DNA of 64,000 bases from Torymus aiolomorphi (Eukaryota; Arthropoda; Insecta; Hymenoptera; Torymidae): assembly GCA_036365515.1 (NCBI GenBank), contig CM070875.1, positions 99,706,628 through 99,770,627 of the forward strand, in the 5' to 3' direction. Positions 31,689 through 49,730 of the stretch are shown piece after piece (within the stretch, counting starts at the first letter, position 1; the number at the start of each line of letters is the position of its first letter). Position numbers and translations under genes: made by a program. Below the pieces are notes generated by a model. It was not told the origin of the DNA, did not search any database, and saw only the letters and a list, made by a program, of their open reading frames with translations.

Positions 31689-32306
31689 ACTGAGAAAAGA
31701 ATATTGTTACTGTTAACATATTTATCTATTTGAAATACAACCATTTGACATGTTTAAGGATAAAAGGTGATATTGTAATAGTTACAATATCTATATTATC
31801 TAATAGACATATTCAGATTTGAAAGTAGCAGATAGTAGAAGTTCTTGTAAATTGTGTAGTTTTGGAATCTAATAGCCAATTTTCTACCAGGATGATGTTA
31901 TATAACAAAAAGGTTTGAAATAAAAACTCCATTTAGTATTTTTTTCCAACGTTTCGGACATTTTTATTGCTTATGTTCCTCAACAGGATAAACAATAAAA
32001 ATGTCCGAAACGATGGAGTAAAAAAATAAATGATTTTTTTTATTTTAAACGTTTTTGTTATAAAACAACATCATCCTGGTAAATAATTGGCCATTAGATT
32101 AAAAAACTACTATAATAAGCATATTGTAACTATTATAATATGAATGTTCTCAGGTAACATATTGAAATTGTTTATGAGAACATTGTAACTTAACTGTTAA
32201 CACGGCATTATAACTGTTACAATACCTACATTTGATCACATTTAAACATACGCATGTTAACAGTTACAATGCCATGTTAATAGTAAAAAAAAAACCTTTT
32301 CTCAGT
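31689..32306. mobile_element. Small element with ACTGAGAAAAG inverted ends and nested hairpin
   Basis: ACTGAGAAAAG (31689) pairs with CTTTTCTCAGT (to 32306). GTTACAATAT-type palindromic motifs recur between. A nested foldback at 31868-32100 has arms meeting at AACGTTTCGGACATTTTTAT and its reverse complement. Target duplications are unclear. Confidence 0.6.
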
Positions 32307-32753
32307 GTGAAACCATTGTTGAAGAGTACGATGACTGAACTAAAGGAGATCGGAGGCATCAGCGCGACAGCAGGAGAGGATCTGAAATCCCGATTTCTCA
32401 ACACTCAGCGAGCGTTATGACGTTAGATCCGTGAATTTATTCTGAAGATGACTTGAATCACTGGAGCTGCGGTCAACCAAAAGATATTTAACGTCGACGT
32501 CGTTCTCTGAGGGTGGAGTCGAAACGTTGATTTCGTGAACAGAGAAGTCTGAGCTGTTGATGCAACAGAGGAGCAAGAGAGCTTTCGCTGCTTAGTTTTC
32601 CGCGTCTTTCCACCCTCCTGTCTGCCCCTCTTAGTGTAGGGAGAGAGGGAGAGTGAGAGTGAGAGAGAGAATACCATTCTAAATGACAAATTTTATTTTA
32701 AAATTACAAATGGGATAATAATACAAAGATATAAGTTAATATAATATTAATAA

Positions 32754-35392
<2,639 letters not shown>

Positions 35393-35555
35393 TTCTATTA
35401 GCACCTCTTTTTTTGCACTTTTTTTTACGTTTAGACCGGTCCGGACGAACGCTGAATGAACAATGGCCGGGTAACAAAACGGCGGTAGTTCGATAACGGT
35501 TTTGGAAGTCAGGGTTGCCAGACTTAAAAAGAAATGTCGACTGCGTTCGACCGCC

Positions 35556-37488
<1,933 letters not shown>

Positions 37489-37489
37489 G

Positions 37490-38720
37490 TCAAACTGAGT
37501 ACCAAAAACTTTAATGAGAGCTTAAATATTTTTTCAAAACAATCAACGCGTTCTTTAAAAAACTAATTTTTAAGTATATTCTAACAACACAGTTTGTCTA
37601 TAGTCCGTTCATTTATTCTAATCTCATCTATTCAACAAGCACTCTCTACAAATGCTAATAATTTTTTTCATGACGGCACAAATAATAATATTGTTAATAA
37701 AACTTTCTACGAAAGTATAAAATAAGGCAAGTATAGAAGTTTTTTCTGTATAATGTATAAAATAATATTTATGATTTTTTAAAAGAAGTCAAATAAATAC
37801 TAGTAAAAAAGTCTTTTACTTCATTGAGTCAATGCATGCTCAACAAGTTATATGTAAGTACATTCAAATTTTTCACTGCAAATAAAATAAACGAAAGTTG
37901 TGAAATCAATTATCGATAGTCAAGTAATGCAAACCATTCTCCGAAAAACTGTATGACTATGTTCTCAGAAATGTATTCAAATTTCTTCATTCTTCTATAC
38001 GAATTAAATACAAGAAAGTACTGAAATCAATTAATTGTAGTCAAGTTTCGGCTATAAGAACTTTTCGTACCTCGCGTGTAAAATTACATTTTACGACCAC
38101 GTTGTAACTTCAAAATTATTCAGCCAGCGGGCATAAAGTACTCTACATAACGCCCAAGAGGCCCAACATCTCACACGCTCCTACAAAACTTTATAGTATC
38201 TACGTCCTTTACGCCCGTGTGGGCGAAAATTATTTTAATTATATAACTATAATGCCTTCTTTCTATTTCTAAAATTCATAAGAATTTTTTCAGATATTTA
38301 CGAAAAGTCAAAGCCTATATAACAAAATTACATAGTTACCAGCACATCACTATTTTTCATTATTCCTCCTCAATTTTGAACTTTCTATAATATTACGCAT
38401 CTTGGAAGGACAAGAGAAGTCTAGAGCTGCTCTAGCAGACGTGGTCCTCCGATCTCTCATACATACTTGGCGGGCCCGACGGTTTGCAGTTTACCGGTGG
38501 ACTACTTAAGTGTATAGAATACTAAATTTTTGCATAAATTCATTCACAATATTTATACCTATACGTCCACTATAAATAATTACATTGGCTCTAATTTTTA
38601 ATTGATGCAGTTAAGTACAACATATCCGTACATGTGTAGAATCATAATTTACATTTCATTTCATTACATTTCATTATAAAGAGGGAGGGAGAGAGAGAGA
38701 GAGACTAATACACTTGCCTT
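37490..38720. other. Spacer between the arms of the giant inverted repeat
   Basis: No gene is seen. 37670-37760 repeats part of the arm (TTTCTACGAAAGTATAAAATAAG). 38685-38704 is a short GA run that is the counterpart of the CT tract. A GC-rich scrap at 38395-38515 is unidentified. Confidence 0.5.
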
Positions 38721-40787
38721 AGTTTAAACTTTTGTAAAAAGTTTTTTTAGATAGATTCCAGAACTTTATAAGAGAAAATAATAAATAATTACATGGTATG
38801 TGAAAATATTATGAGATTTGTTATAGTATATTATTAATAACATTATTAAATGGTAATATAGTTATTCACAAAAGTTTTAAATTTGAATGTTTTTTAACGA
38901 GCTCGATAAAATGATTACATTAGTAAAATTTTTTTGAAATAATATCAAACGTGTATTTTTATAGGTATGATGATAAATTAACAATTAACAATATTAATTG
39001 TAAAGTCATATGAAAATATAATTCTTTTTATTTTTATAGATTCCAGGAAAAACATATACTTGCCTTATTTTATACTTTTGTAGAAAGTTGTATTATTTCT
39101 ACTTTAATTTGGGGAGAAATGTATAAATTAAAAAATATTTTCGAGAAATAAATGTTAATGCTTTCTTTTTAGAGAAAACATTTTTCAAAGATTCTGTAGT
39201 TTTTTCAAAATAAAGTTTATTACTATATTATTCTTGTAGAAAATGTCTTGTTGGCTGTTTTAAAATAGTACTTTACGATACGGGTGTCGAAGGTGATTAT
39301 TTATTTCGACTTTATAGAACACAAAAATTTATTATTTATTCGTAGAATTCCTTTTCATAAAATAGAATGTAAATAATTTTTAAGGATTGTATTGGTTTCG
39401 GAAAATAATTTTTATGGTTTCCGAAAAAAATATTTACGATTTGCAAAAGTTTTTCTAAAAGGATTATAAAGGTTTTGGAAAATAATTTCTCGTTGCTTGC
39501 AAAAGTTTTTAAAGGATTGTCGAGATTTTGTAATTTAATTTATCAAAAGATTTTTTAAAAGATGTAGTAATAGACCATTTTTGGAGATATTTTGTAGAGA
39601 AAATAATAATGAATTATTTACAGAAATGATACTGTTATTGATCATTAATACCATTAATTGTAGTGTTACGTCTGTGACGGATCTCTAAAATTAAAATGTT
39701 TATTCATATTCTCATCAGTAATTTCCTGACCTATAAAATGATGTATTTGCGAATTTAAACGACAGATCATTTTGACAACGCAACCGTGTGACGTAGCGAG
39801 CCACCAACTTCGCGAAGGCATACGCGTGTTGTAATTTTGTGCATTCAGCATTTTTCAACTTCGAAATCGAATGATTAACGTCAAAATGTTTACTAAATTT
39901 GTTTAAAAAGATGATTTTGATCCATCGTTAAAATCATCTTTAACCTAATTTAATCGCTTAATAAATGCGGTGATTTGTGCCATACAAACCAGTTATTCGC
40001 GCACAGATCGCGAGCTCCGTACCACTCCGGCCGACAATAGGAGAAACGATTATTTTTTGTACAGACCAATACGAGCCAATAATAGTAAAGCAATTATATC
40101 AATTTAATACGTTATCGGTATTATATATTGTTAAACAAAGTGAATAAATTGTAAATCGCATCGTCTGATTTATAAAACTTATATTAGCCAATAAATAGTG
40201 CATCTAACTAATCACCTGATTATTATTTACGAGAGCCTACGCCCAGAGTAAAGGTAATATAAATCAAATATTCAATATAAAAATATAATCAATTCAATAA
40301 ATATAAAAGTATATTCCTCGACTATCAAGACTTAACAGTAGTAATATATACAAATGATGGTAAGAATATTTTAAAACAGAAACGAAAAAAAGTGTAATTA
40401 AACAATTTTCCTTATGCAAATTCTTGAGAAAAAAAAATCATCCCCGGGATTTGAACCCTAAGCAAAAGATCAACAGGCGCGCGCCTTAACCGCGCCGCCA
40501 TCGACGACACGCTATACATACAACGTGAGATCGTTTATGATCATCTTTACCCCTTCGGGGTTTAGGTTTAGATATTTGGTTTGGTTGTTAATATTGGGTT
40601 TACATGGTTTCTATTACTTTTATTTAGTGATAATATTAGATATTATAATTTAATATATCATGATTTATAAATAGTTTCGTGTTACGTTCTCAACCGCTCT
40701 CTGTTCAAGCGCGCGCGCAGTCCGGGCAGTCAATCCACGCAGGACGCTTCTGCGCAGGCGCGTGCTCTCAGCACACCTTCGGCGCAC
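38721..40787 (-). repeat. Right arm of the giant inverted repeat
   Basis: Reverse complement of 35556-36968, interrupted by the solo LTR at 39664-40337. It includes tRNA-like copy 2 at about 40445-40502 on the minus strand. Confidence 0.85.
39664..40337. mobile_element. Solo LTR, 674 bp, GTAG target duplication
   Basis: It begins TGTTACGTCTGTGACGG and ends GACTTAACA (canonical TG...CA). GTAG is duplicated at 39660-39663 and 40338-40341. The empty site ATTGTAGTAATAT is preserved in the other arm at about 36020-36035. A 4-bp duplication fits a Gypsy-like element; the family is inferred. Confidence 0.88.
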
Positions 40788-40859
40788 TGTTGGGCGGTAC
40801 ACATGTGATGTTTCGCTTGCACGCTGAGTACTGTCTAGCCGCGACGCGCCCCCGCAACC

Positions 40860-42240
40860 CTTGCTGAAGTGACGATAATGCGAGCTGATCTTACCGACGA
40901 CGACGACGAGGTACGGACGTACGGAGCCCTACCTGCGCCATCTCACACCGCGTGCGTGCACAGTACTTCATGCGGGCGCCGCGCGCTGCAGAGCCCTAAC
41001 CTCTCCTTTACGCAGCTCCGTTATCGCGCAACGGCAGGAGCGGGCGCGCACGAGGTGCACTTGTGTGCGAGACTGTGGTGAACGTGCAGCAGCAGAAGCA
41101 AGGGGCTGCCGGCAGCATCGGTCACAAGGAAGGGTTCGGCCCGGTCGGCATTTCATACATAAGCGTCTTTAATCCGGAGGCCGCAGCAGAGGTGACTGCG
41201 ACAGCTTTCTCTACGACGCCTGTCACGATGGTAGCTGCCGCCGCGAGTATGGCAATCGTAAGTTTGAAAATCAGACACACATCTACAGCGCGTCGACTGC
41301 AAAGAAATTATGTGCATGTCATCAAGAATGGTGCATTACCATACACCAAAGACTGCAATATGAAAGGAAAAATTACATTATGTGAAAGGAACACGGAGAT
41401 CTTATTGAGCCTCAACCATATTGTCATAGGGATAAGCAGTGATTATACGGTCACATTGGAGAAAGTAACGAGAGGCCATGCAAAGGTGGAGAGCACAATA
41501 ACTGTAATGTCAAAGATGACTTAAAAGACAGCGACAAAGATAAGGAAAATGAGAGGGAAAGAGAGGATAGTGAGACAGCTGAAGAATTCGAACAGCAAGT
41601 AATCAAGTACGTTACAGCACAAAAAGCAAAGTTAATGCACCACAGCTGGACAAAAAGCAAAGTTAATGCACCACAGCTGGTTCCTGACGGTCCTTCGACT
41701 TCAGTTCCTGTTGCTCCAGTAGTAGCAGCTCCAACTTCATCACACGTAGCACCTGTATCTGTACCTGTAGAAAAGCCATTGGACAAAGAGGAGAAAGTCC
41801 TGCAACCTCAAGTACCATGAGGTAAAGTTGAAAACAAAATAAGCAATGCACAACCAACCACCGTGGAAGCCTGATTTTGGGTGCTTAAAAATAGAAAAAG
41901 TGGAACACGAGTACACCAAAATAAAATGGAATCATTGAGCAGCACAGCAACTTCAAAAGAAAGAGCAAGGAGAACAAAAAGGAGAATAATTGTCAAGAGG
42001 ACAGCGAGCACACAAATACCACCAATAAGAAGTAAACAACAAAGCAAAAGTGGGTCGCATAATGCATTCTCTGAATAGTCTGAAGATGACGATTATGAAA
42101 TATCTGACAGCGATATCGATAAATTGCTGATCATTACACAGTCTGCTTTGAGAATTATCAAATGCGAAGGACATGACAGCACGGATGATTGGTTTACACG
42201 AGTAAAAATGACACAAGATTTTATGTAACTAGCTATTAAT
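40860..42240 (+). pseudogene. Possible decayed coding region, unidentified
   Basis: GC-rich at first, with a 153-codon frame at 41063-41524, then collinear open blocks (Glu/Lys/Asp-rich to 41640, Ser/Thr/Pro/Val-rich to 41820, Arg/Lys-rich to 42080, acidic to 42240) broken by stops and shifts. A 24-bp stretch (CACCACAGCTGGACAAAAAG) is tandemly duplicated at about 41640. I recognise no family. Confidence 0.3.
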
Positions 42241-44900
42241 GATTGGTTGCAGTACTATGAAGAAGACCTTTGATGATAATGATGGAAAAGTAAGTCATTA
42301 AAAACGTACTTATTTCTTTATTTTTATTAATTAGTCAAATGTGCATAAGCCCACCAATATTGCAAAGCATATGAGATTGTGTGGTGCTAGTAGTTAACGA
42401 AGATAGAAATAAAGTAATAGCACTTAATTACTTAATTAATTATCAAGCATTACCTTAGCTTGAGTTAAATTGCATGGAAAGATTTATGACCAGATAAAAG
42501 GTGGTAGTAAAGTAATTAAAATACGCATATGTGAAAGTATAAATCTAAGTATTGTAAATGAACAATAGTTGCACTTTAATCTTTGACTAAAAATAAATGT
42601 TTTTTCATATTTAATATAAAAAATAGTATATATTCTATATTAATAACAAATAAGATGACAATGTCATGAAAAATTTTTATTTCTGTCTTCTTTACCCGGC
42701 AGAAGAGATCATGTTGATAAAAAATTTTATGATTATTCTTTTCTGTACATGTCAGTATTCAAATCTAAAATAACAATAGTACTAATGAAACAAAAATTTT
42801 TGCCAGTACGGTTCTTCAGTATCAATCGGAACTTAGAAGATCATTAATATCATAAGCCATGCTTTTAAGAAAATAGCATCAAAAGCTCCTCGCAAGTCCA
42901 ATCCGGAAAATCATACTTTAGTACATGTGTACCTGTGTTGTTGCTGCGGTGCACGTGTGATAACAAAGCAAAAGACATCCCACCAAAGAACAGCACACGC
43001 TTGCCTGACAATGATAACAATGATGATGGGAACAAGAAGAGGTTATGTTGATATCTCCAGTACTTCAGCTTCTAGGTGAGGTCAGTAATTATTAGTATTT
43101 CCTTTACTTAACAACTAATTAATCACATTAATTTTTTTTTTGCAAGCGCACATCAGAAGTGGATGAGGATGACTTCCAGGCCTATGTATGTGAATTTTTC
43201 AGTGGACTGCAAAGGTGACAGCGAGATTTAGGATATTTACATACTGTTTTTTTGAACTATCCCACTCTCTAATAGGAATGCTTCTGCATGTTAAATCATC
43301 TACAATGTGAAACTAGGTGAGTTGGTTTCCAATAATTTTTTTCATATGTTTAGAATAATTTTCTTTATATGTTTAGTTTCTTCCAAATGCAGATTGTCTT
43401 GAGAGTTCGGAGAAACTTGCTCCCTATACAATTAAATTCTCTCGGAGGAGAATATAGAAACAGTGCTTTCATCTAATCCTCACTGAATGCTGAGTACAAG
43501 ATAGCTGATGAAGAATAAAATGGCTTCAATGTTTTGACGATGATCCGTGAGTTGAGATTTCCTTTACTGCAGGCTGGTGGTGATATTCAATGGGAGTCCT
43601 CATGATTTCTCCCCAGGAAGAAAACAGCAATCGCTCAAAGTGGGTAACCTTGACTGAGAGGCTTCCTGATACGAGCTCCTCGAGAGCATCTGCTTGCAGC
43701 TTATTCATGGAAGATGATCTCCAGTCTGTATTTATTTGCTTCAAGCAAAATCAAAATGTAAATTTAATTTGCCTCTGGCTTCTTGTATGATTATTATTAA
43801 TTTAAAGGTAATTTCAAACCACTATACAAAATTTCAGAGCTTTGTCATAATTTATGAGAAAAAGGCTAAAACAGTTATGCATTTTAATATTTTGGACAAC
43901 ACCTTTGGATGAAATATTATTGAGATAGATTACACTAAATGTTTTGGCCTTTTTCTTCTAAATTCAGGAAGGTAAAGCTTTGAAATTTCACATAATGGCT
44001 TCAAATGACCTGTAAGTTAATAATATTTTTGCAAAATAATTTAGAAAAATTTATTTTACATTTTTCGTAATTTAATATTAGATTTTTTTTTTAAATCAAT
44101 GTCAAGTCTTCAAAGTCAAAATATTTAATTTGGCTACGAGGAAATCTGTACATTGAGGTAATTGTAGATTTGATTTGTTTAATGTAGTTACAAGTTTCAA
44201 TCTCTGGGGATGGTAAAGTTTACACTGCTACAACACATGGTTTATAGTTTTAGATTCTTCGTTAGATTTACAATAACTTTCGGAAATTATACTAATAGGT
44301 TTCGCCTTGCTCTTTTATAATATTGGAAGTTTGTATTTCCGCAGTATTCCACAGAAAGTAATTAATTTGCCACCGTTTTTCTGCCTATCTTCCTGCTTTC
44401 TTTAAGGTGGCTCCAGCGCACTGCATAGTATATGTCGGTTTCGGTATCCCGTCCATTCGGGGGGGGGGGGGGGGGGGGGGGGTTGAATCTTTTCTTTTTA
44501 GTTTTGGTTAAAATATTTTAGCTAAATGTAATTTAAAACACTCTATTTTACTCCTACATACGAAAAAACAAAGAGATTTAATCGAAAAGTCTGAAAAATA
44601 CGATAATTTGTTGAATCAGCTGTTTTTTGCGCATACGCAGAAGGGCCGGATTCACAATCAATCAACAATATCTATTTTGTTTCATGCTTAACCCTAACGT
44701 CATTAAATTCGCCGGAAAAAAATCTGTAATTTTATATTTTGTTTAACCAAATCTCATTTTTTAGAATTAAATATGTGACGATCCAATTTTGCTTCCTCCT
44801 CGAGGAAGCTTTGTGATAGTAAAAAAAAAAGTTTATGATATAATGTGTTAGAAATGTTATTTAGCAAATTTGGAATCGAAATACACTATTTTTAGAAAAT
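42241..44900. other. AT-rich DNA with possible orphan exons
   Basis: Plus-strand 42920-43074 is open with Cys-Cys-Cys and His residues and ends at a donor-like AG/GTGAGG. 43146-43215 begins after a T-tract and AG. They could be exons of a decayed gene. A G24 homopolymer lies at 44459-44482. Nothing else is supported. Confidence 0.3.
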
Positions 44901-44910
44901 GTCCGTATGG

Positions 44911-44990
<80 letters not shown>

Positions 44991-45006
44991 CTGTGTGTGT
45001 GTGTGT
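44911..45006. repeat. (GT)n microsatellite with duplicated ATGTCCGTAT flanks
   Basis: GT repeats with one CT interruption. ATGTCCGTAT lies on both sides (about 44897 and 45009). Confidence 0.9.
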
Positions 45007-45479
45007 ATGTCCGTATACGCTGATATCTCGTGATCTACTCGACCGTTTTTAAGGGGAGAGTGATCATTTTTTTAGATTTTGCTTCCACAATTGGGGTCAA
45101 TATTCTATTTTTGTAAAATTTAATTTTTTTTTTTTATAGCCATTTTTTAATTTTCAAAATTTTTATTTTCGATTTTTTTAATATTTAGAACAAATATTGT
45201 TTATATATCATGAATTCTCTGTATGTACAATAAAATTATCTACAATTAAAAAAAAAAAAAAAAAAAAAAAGTCGGTAGCTATATTTCGTCATAAGTTATT
45301 GATGAAAACGTAATTTTTTGTAAATAGGTTATATTTCGAAATTAAAAAGAGATATTAACATGAATATTTTTTTGGTTATAAAGGATATTAAGTACTATAA
45401 CTTACTAAATTTTTAGGTTTTTTTATTCATTATTTTTTGAGAAAAAAAATAATTTATAAAAAAAAAGTGATTTTTTTTG

Positions 45480-46640
45480 TCGTTCAATAACTATAGTAGC
45501 ATTGGCTTAATCACTTTGAAATTCTTTGTAGGGATAGATTTTGTATACCAATCGAGTGAGTTCTTTGGGCAAAAGGATTGATCCATAAATTTCGAAGATA
45601 TTTGAGGTTAAAATTTTTTTCAATTTATTTTTAAATCGTAATTTCTCGAGAACGGCTCTATGTATCTAAATGGGGTGAGTGGCATTCGAAAGAGAATTAA
45701 ATTAATTATATTTTCTAAAAAAAATTAATTCTCTAGCTATCACGGTTCTTTTGTTATTAACAAAAACGTAAAAATTGAAAAATGAAAAAAAATGAGTTTT
45801 ATATGTTCAACTATTACGAGTAAAATTGTCTTATTCGCTTCAAAATTCATTGTAGAGGTATATTATTGATAGTTCTCGGATGAGTTCTTTTGGCAAAGTG
45901 ATTGGTTCATAAATTTCAGAGATATTTGAGGTTAAAATTTTTCTAGACATTTTTAAAATCTATTTCTTGAGGATGGCTCTTGTGTATCTGAATGGGATAG
46001 GTAGCATTTGAAAGAGAATTAAAATATTTATATTTTCTAAAAAGAAAAATTTTTTATTTATCGCGGTTTTTTATTATTAACAAAAATGTAAAACTTGAAA
46101 AATTGAAAAATGAAAACAAAAATCTGTCTTTATCAAATTTTTTAAAATACATCCCCTCACATTTTAACAGCCTTTCCACATAATGCATTCAATATAACAC
46201 GTAAAAATGGATTATTATATTGTTATTATATTCAAATTATCAAATTGAATTAGAATATTTAATTAAAATGCAATAAAAGACTACTTTTTTAATTTATAAT
46301 TTTTTTTTAATTTAGTTTATAATTAAATTTAATTTAATTTATAGAAAGATAATTTTAGTTTATAATATCTTTGAAAATTATGAACCAATTATTTTGCCAA
46401 AAAAACTCTGCCGAGAACTATCAATAATATACCTGTACAATGAATTTTGAAGCGAATAAGACAATTTTACTATCGTAATAGTTGAACATCCAAAACTCAT
46501 TTTTTTTTTATTTTTAAATTTTTACATTTCTGTTAATAACAAAAGAACCGTGATAGCTAGAAAATTAATTTTTTTTAGAAAATATAGGTAATTTAATTAT
46601 GTTTCGAATGCTATAAATTACATTCAAATACATAGAGCTC
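45480..46640. repeat. ~340-bp unit, two direct copies and one inverted copy
   Basis: GTTCAATAACTATAGTA...GAGATATTTGAGGTTAAAAT (45480-45780) is repeated at 45810-46090. An inverted copy lies at 46380-46640 (GATAGCTAGAAAATTAATTT, CGAGAACTATCAATAATATA). Confidence 0.75.
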
Positions 46641-47080
46641 TAAATATCAGTTGCAAATTTATAGACAATTGTGATATATATTTTATGTATGTGAAATTTT
46701 GTGGAAATGTATAATCTATAAAAATTTGAATAAATTATGTTGGAGTTTTGTTATTTCTGTCTTTCTGAAGTATTAAATTTTAAATATTGGAATTAAAAAT
46801 TAATTAAATGAATCAGTAAATTAAGTTTGAGGAAGCTACGTGCCAATGAATTGGCAGCGGTTTTTACTCTTGTAAGCTTACGTGTTATTTTTCGTTGTTT
46901 GAAATATAGTTTTTTCGCTAATGCATTGCATGTTGACCCCACTTTTTCTTTGCGGCAATCGAAAGTTCGAGGTTTTAATTATATCTTCCTCTAAGTTTCA
47001 CCTTGATCGATAATTATAAGCAAAGTCGCTGGAGCCATTTTAATAAATGCACTTGGAGGTACCCTCATATATTTTTCTTT
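46641..47080. other. AT-rich repeat DNA
   Basis: No gene is seen. 46795-46870 resembles 11330-11400 (GCTACGTGYCAATGA...GCAGCG). Confidence 0.5.
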
Positions 47081-47995
47081 TTAACTTCTTTTGCCCCTAT
47101 GATTCTTTTACATTCATTGAAAGTTAATTGTCGCCTTGTAAAAATAACATTTCGAATATGAAATGGTAAAAATAGCGTTTTAAAAGTTCTACTTAAATTT
47201 ATTTTAAATTTGATTTTGCATTTTTGCATTTCCAATGAAAAAGTATATTAAGTTTTAAAGAACTATAATTATAAGAATAATGAATATAATATAATATCTA
47301 ATGATAATTCCGTTTCTAGATTATAATTATAAACAAAAAAGATTAGTTTATTTTTTTACTTTACTTGATAATATTTATTTTTGCAACATTCAAAATTTGC
47401 TAACAAAAATATTTTTTATTATTTTAAGAACCTATTTTTTCCTGTAAGGAAGGAGCTAGGAGCAACATGAATTTTTATTAAAGCAATGCTGATCCGTTGT
47501 GATTTCTTTCAGAAGCAACAGCAGGAGCAACATCGTCAGCAGCAAATGAACTCAGGTAAATCGATCGAATGTGTGGATAGCATGGTGTGTAAGATCTGAC
47601 TGCTGATCTACACAACAGACAGCTTTCCCGGAGAATGCCCATGATATGAGTACACTTTCTGTCTGTTGGATCTTGATTATTAAAACAGGTTTTTTAGCAC
47701 AGTGACTATTCTGGGATGTCTATTTATAGTTCAATTAATAATCTAATTAAACTTTCTTTAACTTCTTTTGAGCCTATGATTCTTTTATATTCATTCTAAC
47801 GATTGCCTTGAAAAAATAACATTTCGGATGTGAAATGGGGAGAAAGCGTTTTAAAAGTTCGATTTAAATTTAAAATTTGATATGGGCGCAACTGTTGTCA
47901 TTTTATTTATTGTACAAAAGTATATTTAAGTTTTAAGACTAGGATTGTAACAATAATACATATAATATATCTAATGGTAATTCTGTTTTCAGATT
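47080..47995. repeat. Diverged direct duplication of ~250 bp
   Basis: 47085-47330 and 47755-47995 share CTATGATTCTTTTA, AAAATAACATTTCG, GCGTTTTAAAAGTTC and TATCTAATG. About 420 bp of unrelated sequence separates them. Confidence 0.65.
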
Positions 47996-49730
47996 TTATA
48001 ACTACTCGGCACCAATGGTCGGTGATAGCATCCCAGTAAGTCTAGGCTTATCGTCTAAGCAAGTCGCAGCTCAGCTCGGCAGAGCGTAGCGGAGCGCCGC
48101 ACTGCGCTGCGCTTATATACATAGTTCCTCATATGTTATGTACATTCACCCTAAGGCTAGTCGCCCGTGCTCCTTCCACTACGAGAGAGTGCGCCAACAC
48201 TCGCTCGCACTTTTTGATCGCCAGCACGGCGCGTAATATAAGTACGGGACGTACGAGTTACGAAATACGCGTACAGTGTTGCCAATTTCGTTCGTCTGTT
48301 TTGCCGCTGGGATGCGTACGTGCGAGTATAGGCGATCTCGCGTTTCTCACCCCCTCGTCGTTGCATTTTCATTCGCTTTTTCGTTTTGCTCTCCCGAAAA
48401 TCATCATCTTCGATCTTCTTTTCGCAGTGGTCACAAATGCGGCCGGGGACATATGCGATTTTTTGCGAGTGAGAGCAAGAGAAGTTTCTGCTGCTGCTTC
48501 AAATTTGGCTGGCAATTTCGAATGTGGTCTCTTTTGTACGCCTTCTTCATCAGCTGCTTCAGAATACTGCCTGGTCCTCTCACTACTGTGAGCATCGATA
48601 TCTGCATATCACAGCCCAATTACTGCTCTCTGATGTAGTTTACTATTAGTTATTCGGAAGTCCAGTTACTCAGTCTCAAGTAAAGGTACACGTAGGCCAA
48701 ACCACATCTGAAAAACCCAGAGCTGCTTGGTGTGAATCGCTCTGATAAATACACTAATTGGTAAGGTTGTACCGTTCAATTTAATAACACATCCACATAG
48801 TTGCTACTAATACGTATTAGAAGTTAATTCATTGTTTATTTTTAACTTGATAACTTTAGAGAAGTATACCAAATTAATAGTTTAAACTTACAAAAGTAAA
48901 AGTCTATTGAATAACTTTTTATTTATTTGTTTCTAAGATATTTTGTAATTGTATAGTACCACATCTTTAAATTGTATTTGATTCTTATTTTTTTTGGTCT
49001 TATAAAGAAATGAAAAATATATATTAGCTTACAACTATAATTAACTTTGACAAAAAGGAACTGATTTTTAAGTGGGCCGTATGTTTACAAATGTTTCATT
49101 TTCGAAAAAAAATTTAACAAGAAAAAAGAAATTTCTTATTATTAAACATTGCATTATCAAAATGATTATTGCTTGCTTCTCTGCCAAAGCAAATTTTATA
49201 ACAATACTTGTGATTCTCATTAAATACTTTCCATTTCAGATTCAAGTGCAACACAGTCATAACTTGCAGGAGCCGTTCACCATATTTTTGTTGATCAAGT
49301 ACAAAAAAATTAATCAACTGAGAAATGAAGCGCAACTACTGTTTAGCCCGTTTGATAGACAACATTTATTGCTTGCCATGGGAATATTTGGTTGTAGTAT
49401 TTGTATTTAATGGCTTAGACAATTGTTTTGTACAAAATTACAGCAGCTTGCACACATTTCTGTAAATGGGCAAAATCTGAATTTTAGTACTAAGCTTTAC
49501 AATCGCAAAACTTTCCTTAACGATTAGTACTTGATTTTTTAAGCTTTTTTGTGGTTATGTATATTTCATCAAAAACATTAGTCACAAACTGATCCTTAAC
49601 TGGAATCCCCTTACATTTCTGTGAAATTTACTGATTTTTATGTCAGTTTTTTCGAATTCGTTTATAACGGGTTTGACAATTTTTCCTATGTTTCAATCGT
49701 CGCTAATACACTCCAAAGAATAATGTAATT
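47996..49730. other. Mixed sequence, GC-rich patch at 48060-48560, no gene assigned
   Basis: A 152-codon plus frame (48133-48591) lies over a GC-rich patch with no domain and two competing frames. It could be a promoter or 5' exon of an unseen gene. Confidence 0.35.

Noticed and set aside
48133..48638. Overlapping 152- and 120-codon frames
   Set aside because: Two competing frames over a GC-rich patch, no domain and no splice context.
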